A stretch of DNA of 64,000 bases, taken from Anaerolineae bacterium. Its GTDB lineage: Bacteria > Chloroflexota > Anaerolineae > 4572-78 > J111. Position numbers and translations under genes: made by a program. Shown one piece after another: positions 36,901 to 44,781 of this stretch (its first letter is position 1; each line of letters opens with the position of its first letter). The notes below the pieces were generated by a model. That model was given only the letters and a program-made list of their open reading frames with translations, searched no databases and had not been told where the DNA came from. The DNA lies in assembly GCA_023382535.1 (NCBI GenBank), contig JAHDWA010000018.1, positions 115,618 to 179,617 on the forward strand, in the 5' to 3' direction.

Positions 36901-37721
36901 TTTATGCTGCGTTCAATCCCGGCACCAACACTTTTGATCTGTGGCTGGCAGATGTAGCCACGGGCGAACAAACAGGCATTGCCAGCAGCGCCAGCCAACC
37001 GGCCTTCAATAAGGATGGCAGCCTCTTGGCTTATCGTTCCTGGCAGATTGATACCCGAGGTATTTTCTTTAGAGATTTTATCGGGGGACGCGGTGGACAG
37101 GTGACTCGCTTTGTGGAGGATGGCTTGCCGACCTGGGCCCCCGACGGCATCTCATTCGCCTTCGCCACACGGCGTGAGGGAGACCGAGTACCCCGCATCT
37201 ATCGGGGCGACCAATTAGGCAAAGGGGACTTCTCTATCGGTTTCCAGGGCGAATACCCGGCGACGCTGCCTGATGGCCGCCTGGTGGTACGTGGCTGCCT
37301 GCCTTCGGGAGATTGTGGCATATTCATTGTTGGCCCCAATGGCGGCGGTGAAACCAAGATCAGCAGTGAACGGAGTGACACGGCCCCGTCCCCCTCGCCT
37401 GACGGTAGTAAAATTGCCTTTATGTCTTCAGGCCGAGGTGGGACCAACTGGGAAATTTGGGTCATGGATGCAAGTGGGAGCAACCCGCGCCGCCTGACCG
37501 ATAATGGCAACAACGACGGTCTGCCTACCTGGTCACCTGACGGTAAAAGTATTGCCTATGTTTCGGATGCCGGGGGCGCCTGGGCGATTTGGGTGATGAA
37601 TGCAGATGGCAGCAACCAACGCAAGCTGTTTGATATGAAAGGTACGCCGGATGGTTATGTTCTGCTTGACAAGGATAATTCCAAGGGCTGGTTAGAAGAG
37701 CGCATCTCCTGGGCGCCTTAA
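33903..37721 (+). CDS. Giant transmembrane protein: WW-like repeats, PsbP-like, LysM and TolB-like propeller
   Basis: A 1272-residue protein of unknown function. Cytoplasmic part: four aromatic repeats of about 30 residues (GRGRYWMMGAQSGAWHYYDG; EQGRYWQRGAKSGDWYYYNP; DEGRYWAIGTKTGQWYFYDH; GSQSGSWFYFDGKQWLKYAS) separated by Pro/Gln/Tyr-rich linkers. Then a long Pro/Ala/Glu-rich stretch and one helix at about 591-617 (TVWTFTGGLIVLVIFAAVII). Outside: a PsbP-like domain (about 668-814, LGFTLDYPEDWQKK), a Thr/Ala linker, LysM (about 880-925, YAVQSGDTLLEISLKFGVNV) and a TolB-like propeller to the end (SPDGSKIAFMS, SPDGKSIAYVSD). It ends WLEERISWAP, like the kinase downstream (WTEERMSWGQ). The start is uncertain; in-frame ATGs at 33849 and 33889 have no well-spaced ribosome site. 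Confidence 0.8.
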   Translation: MNNIAELENRYQRLYGDFQAGKIDEAVFIAEVDKLQFQDGRGRYWMMGAQSGAWHYYDGQTWHQADPRDADNLPFVDEQGRYWQRGAKSGDWYYYNPETKEWVKPSPTGDSRPTPIVGRGEGQNRWADTGSIPAQSQPYQSHLYPQSADNGPQFDGELFQDDEGRYWAIGTKTGQWYFYDHAGWHPAQEFQPGGTQYQQQSQSYQPYYSQSPQTPYQAQQPWGASAYGAPPYQAQGPQAYAYPPQQPAYQQPAPGPTYNPPPGQEAQSGQPAQGYAGPFQSQPAPAPTGDAGPTPMPAPPGGGSQSGSWFYFDGKQWLKYASGEPAETPPPDPKMVIDQESKAASEPKAAAAEPKAKDEPKGQAVVAELFESDEPPVEVVDVEVITVLEAEPDEDEEPAAKPVKAASKAKEPVSAPPLADVDDIKPRRPRQPSDSMRARPAPGEPQQQFRDRIPTDPGRPVAPRRRESAYEPTIIIPTGAAASPRASRPVPVQQQQPRRARENTLPMEPVPAQSGAARPTPDRQAVTQPLPVASRVQRAETGPMRAPAVAKEPTQPNPLAAPIPASQAAASAQPKTSGHTFGDVLRAFPSTVWTFTGGLIVLVIFAAVIIGAYLLLNGNNPSVGGVAVVQSPTPTLDAGPPDATPTLGPTPTTSPEPVTTPTPAEMTTFSSSALGFTLDYPEDWQKKEADEQVVFSPSKDGLDPANLKDTALWIGIPTSNKSAIADLLTDALSGFPGDAETLNEGTISIASQTWTSTQIRYKDDNLGGQGIATIAVTSKDDTGYYLVAAAPAEKWNSTQPVFQEMINSFRFSKKGTALAQAPADKTPSSSSAITATAEITGTVTAAKATTPAATTSAGGAKATAVPKSTPTPKATATPLVYAVQSGDTLLEISLKFGVNVDELAAKNDITDPGKLSLGQELIIPFTAEQLEAYNSGGNPAPAANSSASAQSESAAASAAITTTTTVTNTSTQAEAAAPPAAQATKPASSGAAAAVSGRIVYAAFNPGTNTFDLWLADVATGEQTGIASSASQPAFNKDGSLLAYRSWQIDTRGIFFRDFIGGRGGQVTRFVEDGLPTWAPDGISFAFATRREGDRVPRIYRGDQLGKGDFSIGFQGEYPATLPDGRLVVRGCLPSGDCGIFIVGPNGGGETKISSERSDTAPSPSPDGSKIAFMSSGRGGTNWEIWVMDASGSNPRRLTDNGNNDGLPTWSPDGKSIAYVSDAGGAWAIWVMNADGSNQRKLFDMKGTPDGYVLLDKDNSKGWLEERISWAP

Positions 37722-37760
37722 GCTTGAATTCAGTAAGCTTCAATGAGGGCAGTATAAAAT

Positions 37761-37789
37761 GTAGGGGCAGGTCTTAGACCTGCCCCTAC
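37761..37789 (+). terminator. Hairpin after the giant transmembrane protein gene
   Basis: GTAGGGGCAGGTC at 37761-37773 pairs with GACCTGCCCCTAC at 37777-37789 (13 bp, three-base loop). No U-tract follows. The GGGGCAGGT/ACCTGCCCC stem is shared with the terminator at 23677. Confidence 0.6.
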
Positions 37790-37811
37790 TGCGTCCCTCC
37801 CAATTGTCTTA

Positions 37812-37840
37812 TTGACGCATCCCTGGCGGAATGTTATAAT
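37812..37840 (+). promoter_or_regulatory. Consensus sigma-70-type promoter for the kinase gene at 37874
   Basis: TTGACG (37812-37817), a 17-base spacer and TATAAT (37835-37840) form the best promoter match in the window. A start near 37847 gives a leader of about 27 bases. It means this kinase is transcribed separately from the gene before it. Confidence 0.8.
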
Positions 37841-37873
37841 GCGCGTATCCTTTGTTAAACTCGCAGGTAACGC

Positions 37874-40414
37874 ATGGCGGATTTAGTCGGCAAGACTGTA
37901 GGTAAATATCGCATCGTAGCCAGGTTGGGTCGAGGAGGCATGGCCGAAGTTTATAAAGCCTACCAGCCTGGCCTGGATCGCTACGTCGGCATCAAAGTTC
38001 TGCATGCCCACCTTGTTGACGACACCGATTTTATCGGCAGGTTTGAGCGAGAGGCCCTGGCCGTCGGAAAACTGCGCCATCCCAACATTGTCCAAGCCGT
38101 TGATTTTGACCGTGAAGGCGATATGTACTTCATGGCCATGGAATTTATTGACGGTCCCACCCTTAAAGATGAATTAAAAGCCCGCCGCGCTGAAAATAAA
38201 CCCTTTACCTTGAAAGAAATCGCCCGCATTTTTACGGCACTGTGCAGTGCGATAGATTACGCGCACTCGCGCAAGATGGTTCACCGGGATTTGAAGCCAG
38301 CCAACGTGATGATCAACCAGGAGGGCGAGGTTGTCCTGACCGATTTTGGTATTGCCCGGATTCTGGGTGCGACCCAATATACCCAAACCGGCGCTTTATC
38401 GGGCACACCCGCGTATATGTCGCCGGAGCAGGGGCAGGGCGAGCGCGGCGACGAGCGCAGCGATATCTACTCTTTAGGTGTTATGCTTTATGAAATGGTC
38501 ACCGGCGTAGTTCCCTACGACGGCGATACTCCCTTTGCCGTTATCATGAAGCATATTAGCGAACCGTTGCCGCTGCCAACGCGGGTTAATCCCAATATCC
38601 CCGAAAGTATTGAGCGGGTCATCCTCAAGGCGATGAGCAAAAATCCGGAAGATCGCTACCAAACCGCCGGCGAGATGGCCAAGGCCTTGCGCGATGCTAT
38701 TGGCCTGGTTCCTGGCGAGGAAAACTTGCCGCTTCCCGTCGTGGCCCCCAAGCCGCAAATTCAGCAAATTGATCATACCACCGGCTTTGTCACCGCGGCT
38801 GAAAAGGCCGCGATGATGACCGCCGCTGATGGCGGCGGAGTTACAGTGGTAACACCCAATACTACAACCGGCACCCTCATCACCCCCGCAAAAGGTGGAT
38901 TATCTCTGCCACTTATTATTGGGGGTTCAGTTGTTCTGCTGGTCTTGATTGGCATTATTGGCTTTTTTGCCTTTGTCGCTGGAGGTGGGTCGGGCCGAGC
39001 GACCGAAACGGCTATTGCCATGTTGAATGCGACTCAAACGGCAGTAGTAATCGTCAATGTAACTGAGACGGCTGAGGCTGCGGTTCAGGCGACAGAAGTG
39101 GCCCAGGTGAACGCTCAGGCCACAGCCGATGCGGAAAGCGCTGCTCCTACCCAAACGGCGGCAGCGGCCATCGCTCAAGCCGAAGCGACTGCCGCGATGC
39201 AAACCGCAGTGGCTCAGGCTGCTGAGGGTGTTATTTCGGCTCAAAATGCAACAGCGACGGCCGGCGCCCTTGCGCTTGCCGCTACTAACGACGCCGTTAC
39301 GGCGGAGGCTCTGGCTAATGCGACTCCCACTCCGGCAGTGACAGATACTCCCGCCGCCACCGAAACTCCCACTGCTGTCCCGGCGACAGAAGCCCCTACC
39401 CTGGCCCCGCCTACCGAAACCCCTACTCTTGGTCCTCCGACCAATACACCCACTCCGGCGCCCCCTACTGATACTCCTACTCCTGAGAGACCGGCTATAT
39501 CCGGCAAGCTGGCTTTTCCTGTTGATAATGGTTCCGGCAGGTATGATGTTTTTATTTACTCTGTCCCCGATGGGGGGCAATTGGGCAAAATTGAAGGTGC
39601 TCGCCAGCCCAACTTCCGGCTCGATGGAGTCAAACTGCTTGTTAACGGCCAGGGGAGTGGTTTTGGCGAGAACGTAGCGCAAGCTAATCCGAACGGTAGT
39701 ATTGACGGGCAAGTCAGCGGGGCGCCGCAGGACTCTTTTCCATTCTACAAACCCGATGGCTCGACCCTGACCTACAGCAATCCGGAATTAGCCGTGGGGA
39801 GCGACGGTAACCGGCATGACTACTTGTTTGTGCAGTGTAGTCTCAGGCCGCCCAGCCAGGAGAGCGATAAGTGCGTAGAAATGAGTCAATGGAACCTGAT
39901 TGTACCGGCAGGACAGGTCGGTGAGGTTCAGGGGCGTAAACCAGTCTGGACGGCGGGTGATCGGCTTGTTTATAGTGGTTGTAATAGTTGGGCTGGCGGG
40001 GGGTCTTGTGGCATCTTTGGCGTTGGTTCATGGGCAACCAAACGAACCAGCGGGGGAGAGACGCCCGTCAAGCTGGTGGACGGAGCCAGCGCCTTCCCGA
40101 CTGATACCAAAAATGGGTTGGTTGCTTTCCAATCGAGCGAGAGCGGCAACTGGGAAGCTTACGTTATGGCCGAAAATGGCGCGGGCTTGGTTAACATCTC
40201 GAACAGCCCTAACTCCAGTGACGGCCTGCCAACCCTATCGCCGGATGGCCAATGGGTTGCTTTTGTCTCAGACCGTGAAGGGACCTGGGCTATTTTTGTG
40301 GCTCCCATAGGCGGTGGTCCGGCCCAAAAGTTGTTTGACTTTCCAAAGCCTAACCCCTGGGGCGCGGGTGGAGGTCGGGATTGGACCGAGGAACGCATGT
40401 CATGGGGCCAGTAA
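37874..40414 (+). CDS. Receptor Ser/Thr protein kinase with extracellular TolB-like propeller
   Basis: An 846-residue transmembrane kinase of the PknB type. The kinase domain occupies about 11-275: Gly loop RLGRGGMAEVYKA, VGIKVL (Lys), HRDLKPANVM (catalytic loop), DFGIARI, and TPAYMSPEQ (activation segment), all intact. A helix at about 342-370 is followed by an Ala/Thr-rich region with repeated NATQTA/NVTETA-type units, a Pro/Thr linker and then, instead of PASTA domains, a TolB-like propeller (about 545-846; SPDGQWVAFVSDREGTWAIFV). The C-terminal WTEERMSWGQ matches WLEERISWAP of the preceding protein. A strong promoter is 34 bases upstream and a bidirectional terminator follows. Confidence 0.92.
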   Translation: MADLVGKTVGKYRIVARLGRGGMAEVYKAYQPGLDRYVGIKVLHAHLVDDTDFIGRFEREALAVGKLRHPNIVQAVDFDREGDMYFMAMEFIDGPTLKDELKARRAENKPFTLKEIARIFTALCSAIDYAHSRKMVHRDLKPANVMINQEGEVVLTDFGIARILGATQYTQTGALSGTPAYMSPEQGQGERGDERSDIYSLGVMLYEMVTGVVPYDGDTPFAVIMKHISEPLPLPTRVNPNIPESIERVILKAMSKNPEDRYQTAGEMAKALRDAIGLVPGEENLPLPVVAPKPQIQQIDHTTGFVTAAEKAAMMTAADGGGVTVVTPNTTTGTLITPAKGGLSLPLIIGGSVVLLVLIGIIGFFAFVAGGGSGRATETAIAMLNATQTAVVIVNVTETAEAAVQATEVAQVNAQATADAESAAPTQTAAAAIAQAEATAAMQTAVAQAAEGVISAQNATATAGALALAATNDAVTAEALANATPTPAVTDTPAATETPTAVPATEAPTLAPPTETPTLGPPTNTPTPAPPTDTPTPERPAISGKLAFPVDNGSGRYDVFIYSVPDGGQLGKIEGARQPNFRLDGVKLLVNGQGSGFGENVAQANPNGSIDGQVSGAPQDSFPFYKPDGSTLTYSNPELAVGSDGNRHDYLFVQCSLRPPSQESDKCVEMSQWNLIVPAGQVGEVQGRKPVWTAGDRLVYSGCNSWAGGGSCGIFGVGSWATKRTSGGETPVKLVDGASAFPTDTKNGLVAFQSSESGNWEAYVMAENGAGLVNISNSPNSSDGLPTLSPDGQWVAFVSDREGTWAIFVAPIGGGPAQKLFDFPKPNPWGAGGGRDWTEERMSWGQ

Positions 40415-40434
40415 TCAGTTTCATCTTCTAAACG

Positions 40435-40475
40435 AAAAAGAGCCACCTCAGCAATTAGTTGAGATGGCTCTTTTT
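40435..40475. terminator. Bidirectional terminator between kinase gene and roadblock operon
   Basis: AAAAAGAGCCACCTCA (40435-40450) pairs with TGAGATGGCTCTTTTT (40460-40475) with one mismatch. The A/T tails give a U-tract in both directions, so it serves both convergent genes. Confidence 0.9.
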
Positions 40476-40489
40476 GATTTAACACACCT

Positions 40490-40882
40490 TCAATCAAAAA
40501 TAGAAGCAATGGTGTTGGCCGCCTGACGCATTGACAGAGTGACCAGACCCAATTTAGCATCCGCAGGAATTAAGACGGCCAGAACGGTATGAGTCCCGGC
40601 GTTGACCACCACCGTTGTGCGATTTTCTCCTTCAAGCAGGATACGATTGAGCCGGCCCTGCTCTAAACGACCACTAAACTCTTCGGCCATATCAATCAGA
40701 TCGGAAGCAACCAGCGCCACCGTGTCATCATCTTCATGGGGAATCCCAGAAGCCACATTCAAACCATCATCGCTTACAACCAAAGCACTGAGGATGTCAG
40801 GGTTGTGTGAAACCAGCTCATCCAGAACTTCCCGCAAAAGCTGGTTGTTATCTTTTGGTTTTACCTCATCTGCTCCGGTCAT
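40490..40882 (-). CDS. Roadblock/LC7 domain protein, second of pair
   Basis: A 130-residue roadblock/LC7 (MglB-like) protein, which usually dimerises and acts on a small Ras-like GTPase or a kinase pathway. The family order is clear: helix LLREVLDELVSHNPDIL, strand SALVVSDDGLNVASGIP, the helix VALVASDLIDMAEEFSGRL, then RILLEGENRTTVVVNAG, THTVLAVLIPADAKLGLV and the final helix MRQAANTIASIF. No GTPase is encoded nearby. It overlaps the first roadblock gene start-stop (ATGA-type) and so is translationally coupled. A bidirectional terminator ends the operon. Confidence 0.88.
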   Translation of the reverse strand: MTGADEVKPKDNNQLLREVLDELVSHNPDILSALVVSDDGLNVASGIPHEDDDTVALVASDLIDMAEEFSGRLEQGRLNRILLEGENRTTVVVNAGTHTVLAVLIPADAKLGLVTLSMRQAANTIASIFD

Positions 40883-41295
40883 CAGTTACCACTGCCCTCT
40901 AAAATACTGCTGATTTTTCCAGCACTTTGCTGCAAAGCGTAAAGGACCAGGCCCATTTTTGCCTCTCGTCCGACCATCACGGCCACGGAAGCGCGGCGGT
41001 TAGCCGGCACAACCAACATTCCCCCATCGTTCCCTTCTACCAGCAGGCGGATCATCTCCCCCTGAGCTAAACGGGAGAGAGTCCGTTCACCGAGGGCAAT
41101 AAGCGTTGCGGCCATCGCTGCTACCTGCGGGCTGCTGGTCGGCCCTTCTTCGTCCATCTCGCTCTCATGGGGGGTGTAAGCGGCTACTACAAAACCTTCG
41201 ATACTGACGATCACTGCTCCTTGCACCCCTTCTAACCTAGAACATAATTCTTTGAGTGCTTCTTCAAGAAGATCAGTTTTGTAGACTTGAACCAT
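40882..41295 (-). CDS. Roadblock/LC7 domain protein, first of pair
   Basis: A 137-residue roadblock/LC7 protein. The pattern LLEEALKELCSRLEGVQGAVIVS, then EGFVVAAYTPHE, MAATLIALGERTLSRLAQGEM and RLLVEGNDGGMLVVPANRRAS and VMVGREAKMGLVLYALQQSAGKISSIL fits the fold. It shares only the fold pattern with the second copy, which suggests a heteromeric pair. The ATG abuts the stop of the preceding small gene. Surrounded on both sides by receptor Ser/Thr kinases, it may act in the same signalling pathway; this is inference from position. Confidence 0.88.
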   Translation of the reverse strand: MVQVYKTDLLEEALKELCSRLEGVQGAVIVSIEGFVVAAYTPHESEMDEEGPTSSPQVAAMAATLIALGERTLSRLAQGEMIRLLVEGNDGGMLVVPANRRASVAVMVGREAKMGLVLYALQQSAGKISSILEGSGN

Positions 41296-41583
41296 TCAAT
41301 CTTCCATTTCTTGTTCAATAATGTGCCGGAGTGCCGCCAATTGAGCCTCTACCTCCGCCAGAGATTGGTGTTGAGTGTGGCTGCGAATTAAATCTAGAAT
41401 ACCGTTCAATTCTTTTTCCAGATTTTTAAAGATTTCTTCGCGTTCGGTCTGAAACTCTTTATAATCTGAAACGGGCAATATCGTCGCTAAGGCATGCCCT
41501 TTAAACTCAACAGTAAAGGGGTGGTTGTCAAGCAGTATTTTAGAAATCTCGTTAATTATATTCTGCTTAACCTGACTATCCAT
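41296..41583 (-). CDS. Small helical protein leading the roadblock operon
   Basis: A 95-residue acidic protein of unknown function. The first half (QNIINEISKILLDNHPFTVE, then FKGHALATILPVSDY) has a beta-strand pattern vaguely like Phd/YefM antitoxins, and the second half is a likely coiled coil (REEIFKNLEKELNGILDLIR ... EAQLAALRHIIEQEME). No toxin gene is adjacent, so I do not call it an antitoxin. It is the first gene in a three-gene unit with two roadblock genes, abutting the next. A promoter (-10 at 41786) lies about 200 bases upstream, leaving a long untranslated leader. Confidence 0.7.
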   Translation of the reverse strand: MDSQVKQNIINEISKILLDNHPFTVEFKGHALATILPVSDYKEFQTEREEIFKNLEKELNGILDLIRSHTQHQSLAEVEAQLAALRHIIEQEMED

Positions 41584-41785
41584 GACTATTTTTGATCTCG
41601 AGGAGCAGGGTTGGTTTGCTGAGTTTTTATTTAAACCCTAAAACGGACCCTGGCAGGCACAATGAGTTCTTGTCCCAGATAGTAGAACTTACAACCCGGT
41701 TACGAAATGCAGTTCTAAACCTCAATACCAAGCAAGGTTTGTTTGTACAGCGGAATTTTTTAAGGAGGCCTGACTTGATAATCTG

Positions 41786-41814
41786 ATTATATCTCACAAG
41801 CTGGATGAGGGCAA
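41786..41814 (-). promoter_or_regulatory. Probable promoter of the roadblock operon
   Basis: On the minus strand TTGCCC (41814-41809), a 17-base spacer and TATAAT (41791-41786). The implied leader before ATG 41583 is nearly 200 bases with no ORF that I can support. This, the terminator at 41857, and unassigned sequence fill the 332-base gap 41584-41915. Confidence 0.55.
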
Positions 41815-41856
41815 TAGGATGGTGTAACTAATATCAGTTTTTTGAGACAAAACTAT

Positions 41857-41896
41857 AAAAACGGTATGTCTATCAGGTCGTAGACACACCGTTTTT
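41857..41896 (-). terminator. Intrinsic terminator of the 44747 kinase gene
   Basis: AAAAACGGTATGTCTA (from 41857) pairs with TAGACACACCGTTTTT (to 41896), with one or two mismatches and an 8-base loop. Both strands have a U-tract. It lies 20 bases after the stop codon of the minus-strand kinase. Confidence 0.82.
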
Positions 41897-41915
41897 TAAA
41901 TAAGAAGTAGTAACC

Positions 41916-44747
41916 CTAAGGAACCCAGACAAATGTTCTGATCTTGCTCTGCAAGCTAACAGGCAAATCAATGTTGTTATTAGAGAAAGCAGTCGTATTC
42001 GCTTTTCTAACCGTCACATACCAGCGAAAACGATCACCTCCTGCCCGTCCCACTCCTATATCGGGTGGGATTTGGATCCGTGTTTCGGTGGTGGCTGTGC
42101 CCCAGTAAACAAAATCATTACCGAAAATGTACTGGATCGTCAGATCATAATACTCATCTGACGCTAATTGCCCCACAGGTTCCCACTCCAAGAAAACTTT
42201 GGTCAATTCTCCGGCAAAAAAGGCATCATCCGCAGGTTCCACCAGCTCAGGCTCTCCGTATTTGAGGGCGACTGCTTCAGGGGTTCTGCTCGGTGTTGGC
42301 TCAGGGGTTGGTGTAGATTCCACCTGACTCCCAACATTTTCCTCCGTTTCAACAGGTTGCGGCGTCGGTTGCGGGGGCTGCTGGCTAAATGAGAGCAGCA
42401 ATTCAGCTCGACGAGTTTGAGCCGCACTCGGATCGTCAACATTTAAGCCTAAAGCCGCTTCGTAATCGCTTAATGCACCAACGATTTCGGTAGATTCGCG
42501 CCGGGTATCCCCCCGTTTCAAATAGGCAGTATATAATAAGTCTTTGGCATCACCTCCCGCGTAATCAGGCTCTACTGCTACGACCGGGGTCAAAATACGG
42601 ATGAGGGCCTCAGGATCACTCGGTGGGGTATCAAGAGCTTGAAGGTAAGCCGTAGCTCGCTCGGTCTGATCCCGCAAATCGGTTCGACGGGGGCAGGCTT
42701 TGGCTCCCGCTTCAAAATCAGCCAGGGCAGTTTTTAGCTCTGTTTGTTTGTCTTTTGAATCAATATTGCTCAAGGTATCCAAACCTCTGGCAGCATAAGC
42801 ATCACATAGAAGCGAGGCAACCTGAGCTTTTTGGTAAGCGCCATCACGCGAACTGAGCGTGGTCAAAATCTCAATCGCCTTAGACCAATCCAGCCCATCT
42901 ACGGCAGCTTGAGCTTCATTTAACATGAGCGCCAAGGCGTCAGCGGTAGGAGTTGGTGTGGGGGCTAGCGTTGGGGTCGAGGTAGGAGCAGGTGTGGCTG
43001 TCGGGCTGGCAGTGGGGCTGGCGGTCGGGGTGGCGACAAGTTCCCGTCTAAGACTGGCAGCATCGGCGTAATCTGGATCCTCCTTCAGAATTTGATCCAG
43101 CAGGGCAACGGCCTGCTTTTGATTCCCATTAGCAATTGCCTGTTGAGCTTCTTCATAAAACAACTTTAATTGATCCCGGCCAATCTGATTATCTTCGGCA
43201 GCCGAAGGAACTAAATTGCCAAGCGCCGCCAGGACCAGAACAAAAATAGCCACAAGACCCACGGCAATTAAACCCCAGCGCCAGACCATGTTCTGGGCCA
43301 TGGTTTGGGTCAACTTCTGGCCTAATGTTGGATTGTTGAAGCGTTCGGCCTGGGCTAAGAGCTGGTCAACCCGCTGGTAGCCGGGCGAGAGATTTTTAAC
43401 ATCCTGAAAAGCTTCAATGGCGCTGCTCCAACGCCGAGCTTCAAAAAAAGCCATCCCTTCATTGTAACGAGTAATGACCAACTGCCGGCCATTTTCTATT
43501 TCCAGGGCGCGGCGAGCTTCGACCAACAATTTGCCGGTATCTTCAAAGTTTGGTTCAATTTCAATAATGCCGGTGAGATTATTAATCGCCTCTTCCCACT
43601 GGTTCTTTTTCATCGCTCGCTTGGCGGCATTATAAAGGGAAATTAAAAAGGCTTCTTGTTCGGCTTGAGCCAATTTTTGGCGAGCTTCAGGATGGGCCGG
43701 ATCAAGCGTGAGGGTTTGGTTCAATAAATCAGCGGCGCGGGCCCATTCTGCTACCTTCATCGCATCCAATGCCCGCTGAAAAAGACTCTCAGCCAGCAGG
43801 GCCGGATCAAAAGGAACAACGGGCTGGGTATCAAAGGAATGATCCGGGACAGGTTTGCCGGCCAAAACAGCGGCGATAGCCTGGCGCAGCATGGTCGGCG
43901 TTTGGAAACGATCGCGCGGCCGCTTGGCAACCATACGTTTGAGCAGCTCACCGACATTGGCTGGAATGTCGCCCTCAGGTAGCTCGATGGGGGGTGGTTC
44001 ATTGGCAATGTGTTTACTGATAATAGACCAGGGGCTTTTGGCATCAAAGGGAATGCTGCCGCTCAATAGTTCGTACAGCACAATCCCGGAGGAATAAATA
44101 TCGGAGCGAATATCCACTTCTTCGCCCATAGCTTGCTCAGGCGAAACGTAATAAGGCGAACCAATAAAGCCGGATTGGGTGAGTGAGGGCAGGGTGGGAA
44201 TACGGGCGATGCCAAAATCAAGCACTTTGAGCAGTCCATCATCATTCAACATCATATTCTGCGGCTTGATGTCGCGATGGACTACCCCGTGCCGGTGGGC
44301 ATGTTCCAGGGCTGTAGCCAACTGGTCAATGACTTCGAGAGCCTCTTTCCAGGGAAACGGACCTTTGATATTGAGGGTTGTCCGCAAATCCTGGCCCTCG
44401 ATATATTCCATGATCAGGTAGTAAATATCGCGGTCAGCACCATAATCCAGAACCCGCACAATGTGCGGGTCGGTCATGGAACTGGCTAATTTAGCTTCGC
44501 GGTTAAACCGTTGGATGTAAGCTAAATCTTCGCCGAATTGCGGATATAAAATTTTGGCGGCAACAAGTTGGTTATCTTTGTTATCTTCGGCCAAATATAC
44601 CCAAGCCATACCCCCGCTGCCAATTTCGCGGAGAACTCGATAACGATTGCCCAGGATTTTGCCGATCAAGGTGCGCTCCTGCACTACACGGTAGGATAAT
44701 TTTTCGTCAGTTGAACGAGTGACCAGATCAAGAGAAGAGGCACGCAT
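41916..44747 (-). CDS. Receptor Ser/Thr protein kinase with TPR-like repeats on both sides of the membrane
   Basis: A 943-residue PknB-type kinase. Kinase domain about 33-295: EIGSGGMAWVYLAED, AAKIL (Lys), HRDIKPQNMM, DFGIARI and SPYYVSPEQ are intact. TPR-like helical pairs follow (about 315-470; EWARAADLLNQTLTLDPAHP, QWEEAINNLTGIIEIEPNF, RWSSAIEAFQDVKNLSPGY). One helix lies at about 486-512. The outer part has another TPR-like unit (KQAVALLDQILKEDPDYADA), a Thr/Pro/Ala linker, more helical repeats and a C-terminal beta domain starting near 840 (GEPELVEPADDAFFAGELTKV) ending RTFVWVP. TATAAT ends six bases before the ATG, suggesting a leaderless message. Its build differs from the 37874 kinase, so the two sense different signals. 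Confidence 0.9.
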   Translation of the reverse strand: MRASSLDLVTRSTDEKLSYRVVQERTLIGKILGNRYRVLREIGSGGMAWVYLAEDNKDNQLVAAKILYPQFGEDLAYIQRFNREAKLASSMTDPHIVRVLDYGADRDIYYLIMEYIEGQDLRTTLNIKGPFPWKEALEVIDQLATALEHAHRHGVVHRDIKPQNMMLNDDGLLKVLDFGIARIPTLPSLTQSGFIGSPYYVSPEQAMGEEVDIRSDIYSSGIVLYELLSGSIPFDAKSPWSIISKHIANEPPPIELPEGDIPANVGELLKRMVAKRPRDRFQTPTMLRQAIAAVLAGKPVPDHSFDTQPVVPFDPALLAESLFQRALDAMKVAEWARAADLLNQTLTLDPAHPEARQKLAQAEQEAFLISLYNAAKRAMKKNQWEEAINNLTGIIEIEPNFEDTGKLLVEARRALEIENGRQLVITRYNEGMAFFEARRWSSAIEAFQDVKNLSPGYQRVDQLLAQAERFNNPTLGQKLTQTMAQNMVWRWGLIAVGLVAIFVLVLAALGNLVPSAAEDNQIGRDQLKLFYEEAQQAIANGNQKQAVALLDQILKEDPDYADAASLRRELVATPTASPTASPTATPAPTSTPTLAPTPTPTADALALMLNEAQAAVDGLDWSKAIEILTTLSSRDGAYQKAQVASLLCDAYAARGLDTLSNIDSKDKQTELKTALADFEAGAKACPRRTDLRDQTERATAYLQALDTPPSDPEALIRILTPVVAVEPDYAGGDAKDLLYTAYLKRGDTRRESTEIVGALSDYEAALGLNVDDPSAAQTRRAELLLSFSQQPPQPTPQPVETEENVGSQVESTPTPEPTPSRTPEAVALKYGEPELVEPADDAFFAGELTKVFLEWEPVGQLASDEYYDLTIQYIFGNDFVYWGTATTETRIQIPPDIGVGRAGGDRFRWYVTVRKANTTAFSNNNIDLPVSLQSKIRTFVWVP

Positions 44748-44752
44748 GGGTG

Positions 44753-44781
44753 ATTATACTCCACATAGAATAGATAGCCAA
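44753..44781 (-). promoter_or_regulatory. Promoter of the 44747 kinase gene, probably leaderless
   Basis: On the minus strand TTGGCT (44781-44776), a 17-base spacer and TATAAT (44758-44753), with ATG beginning at 44747, only five bases later. A transcript starting six or seven bases after the -10 would begin at the start codon. Confidence 0.55.

Noticed and set aside
41296..41583. Phd/YefM-type antitoxin
   Set aside because: Only a faint strand pattern matches; no toxin gene is adjacent and the operon partners are roadblock proteins.
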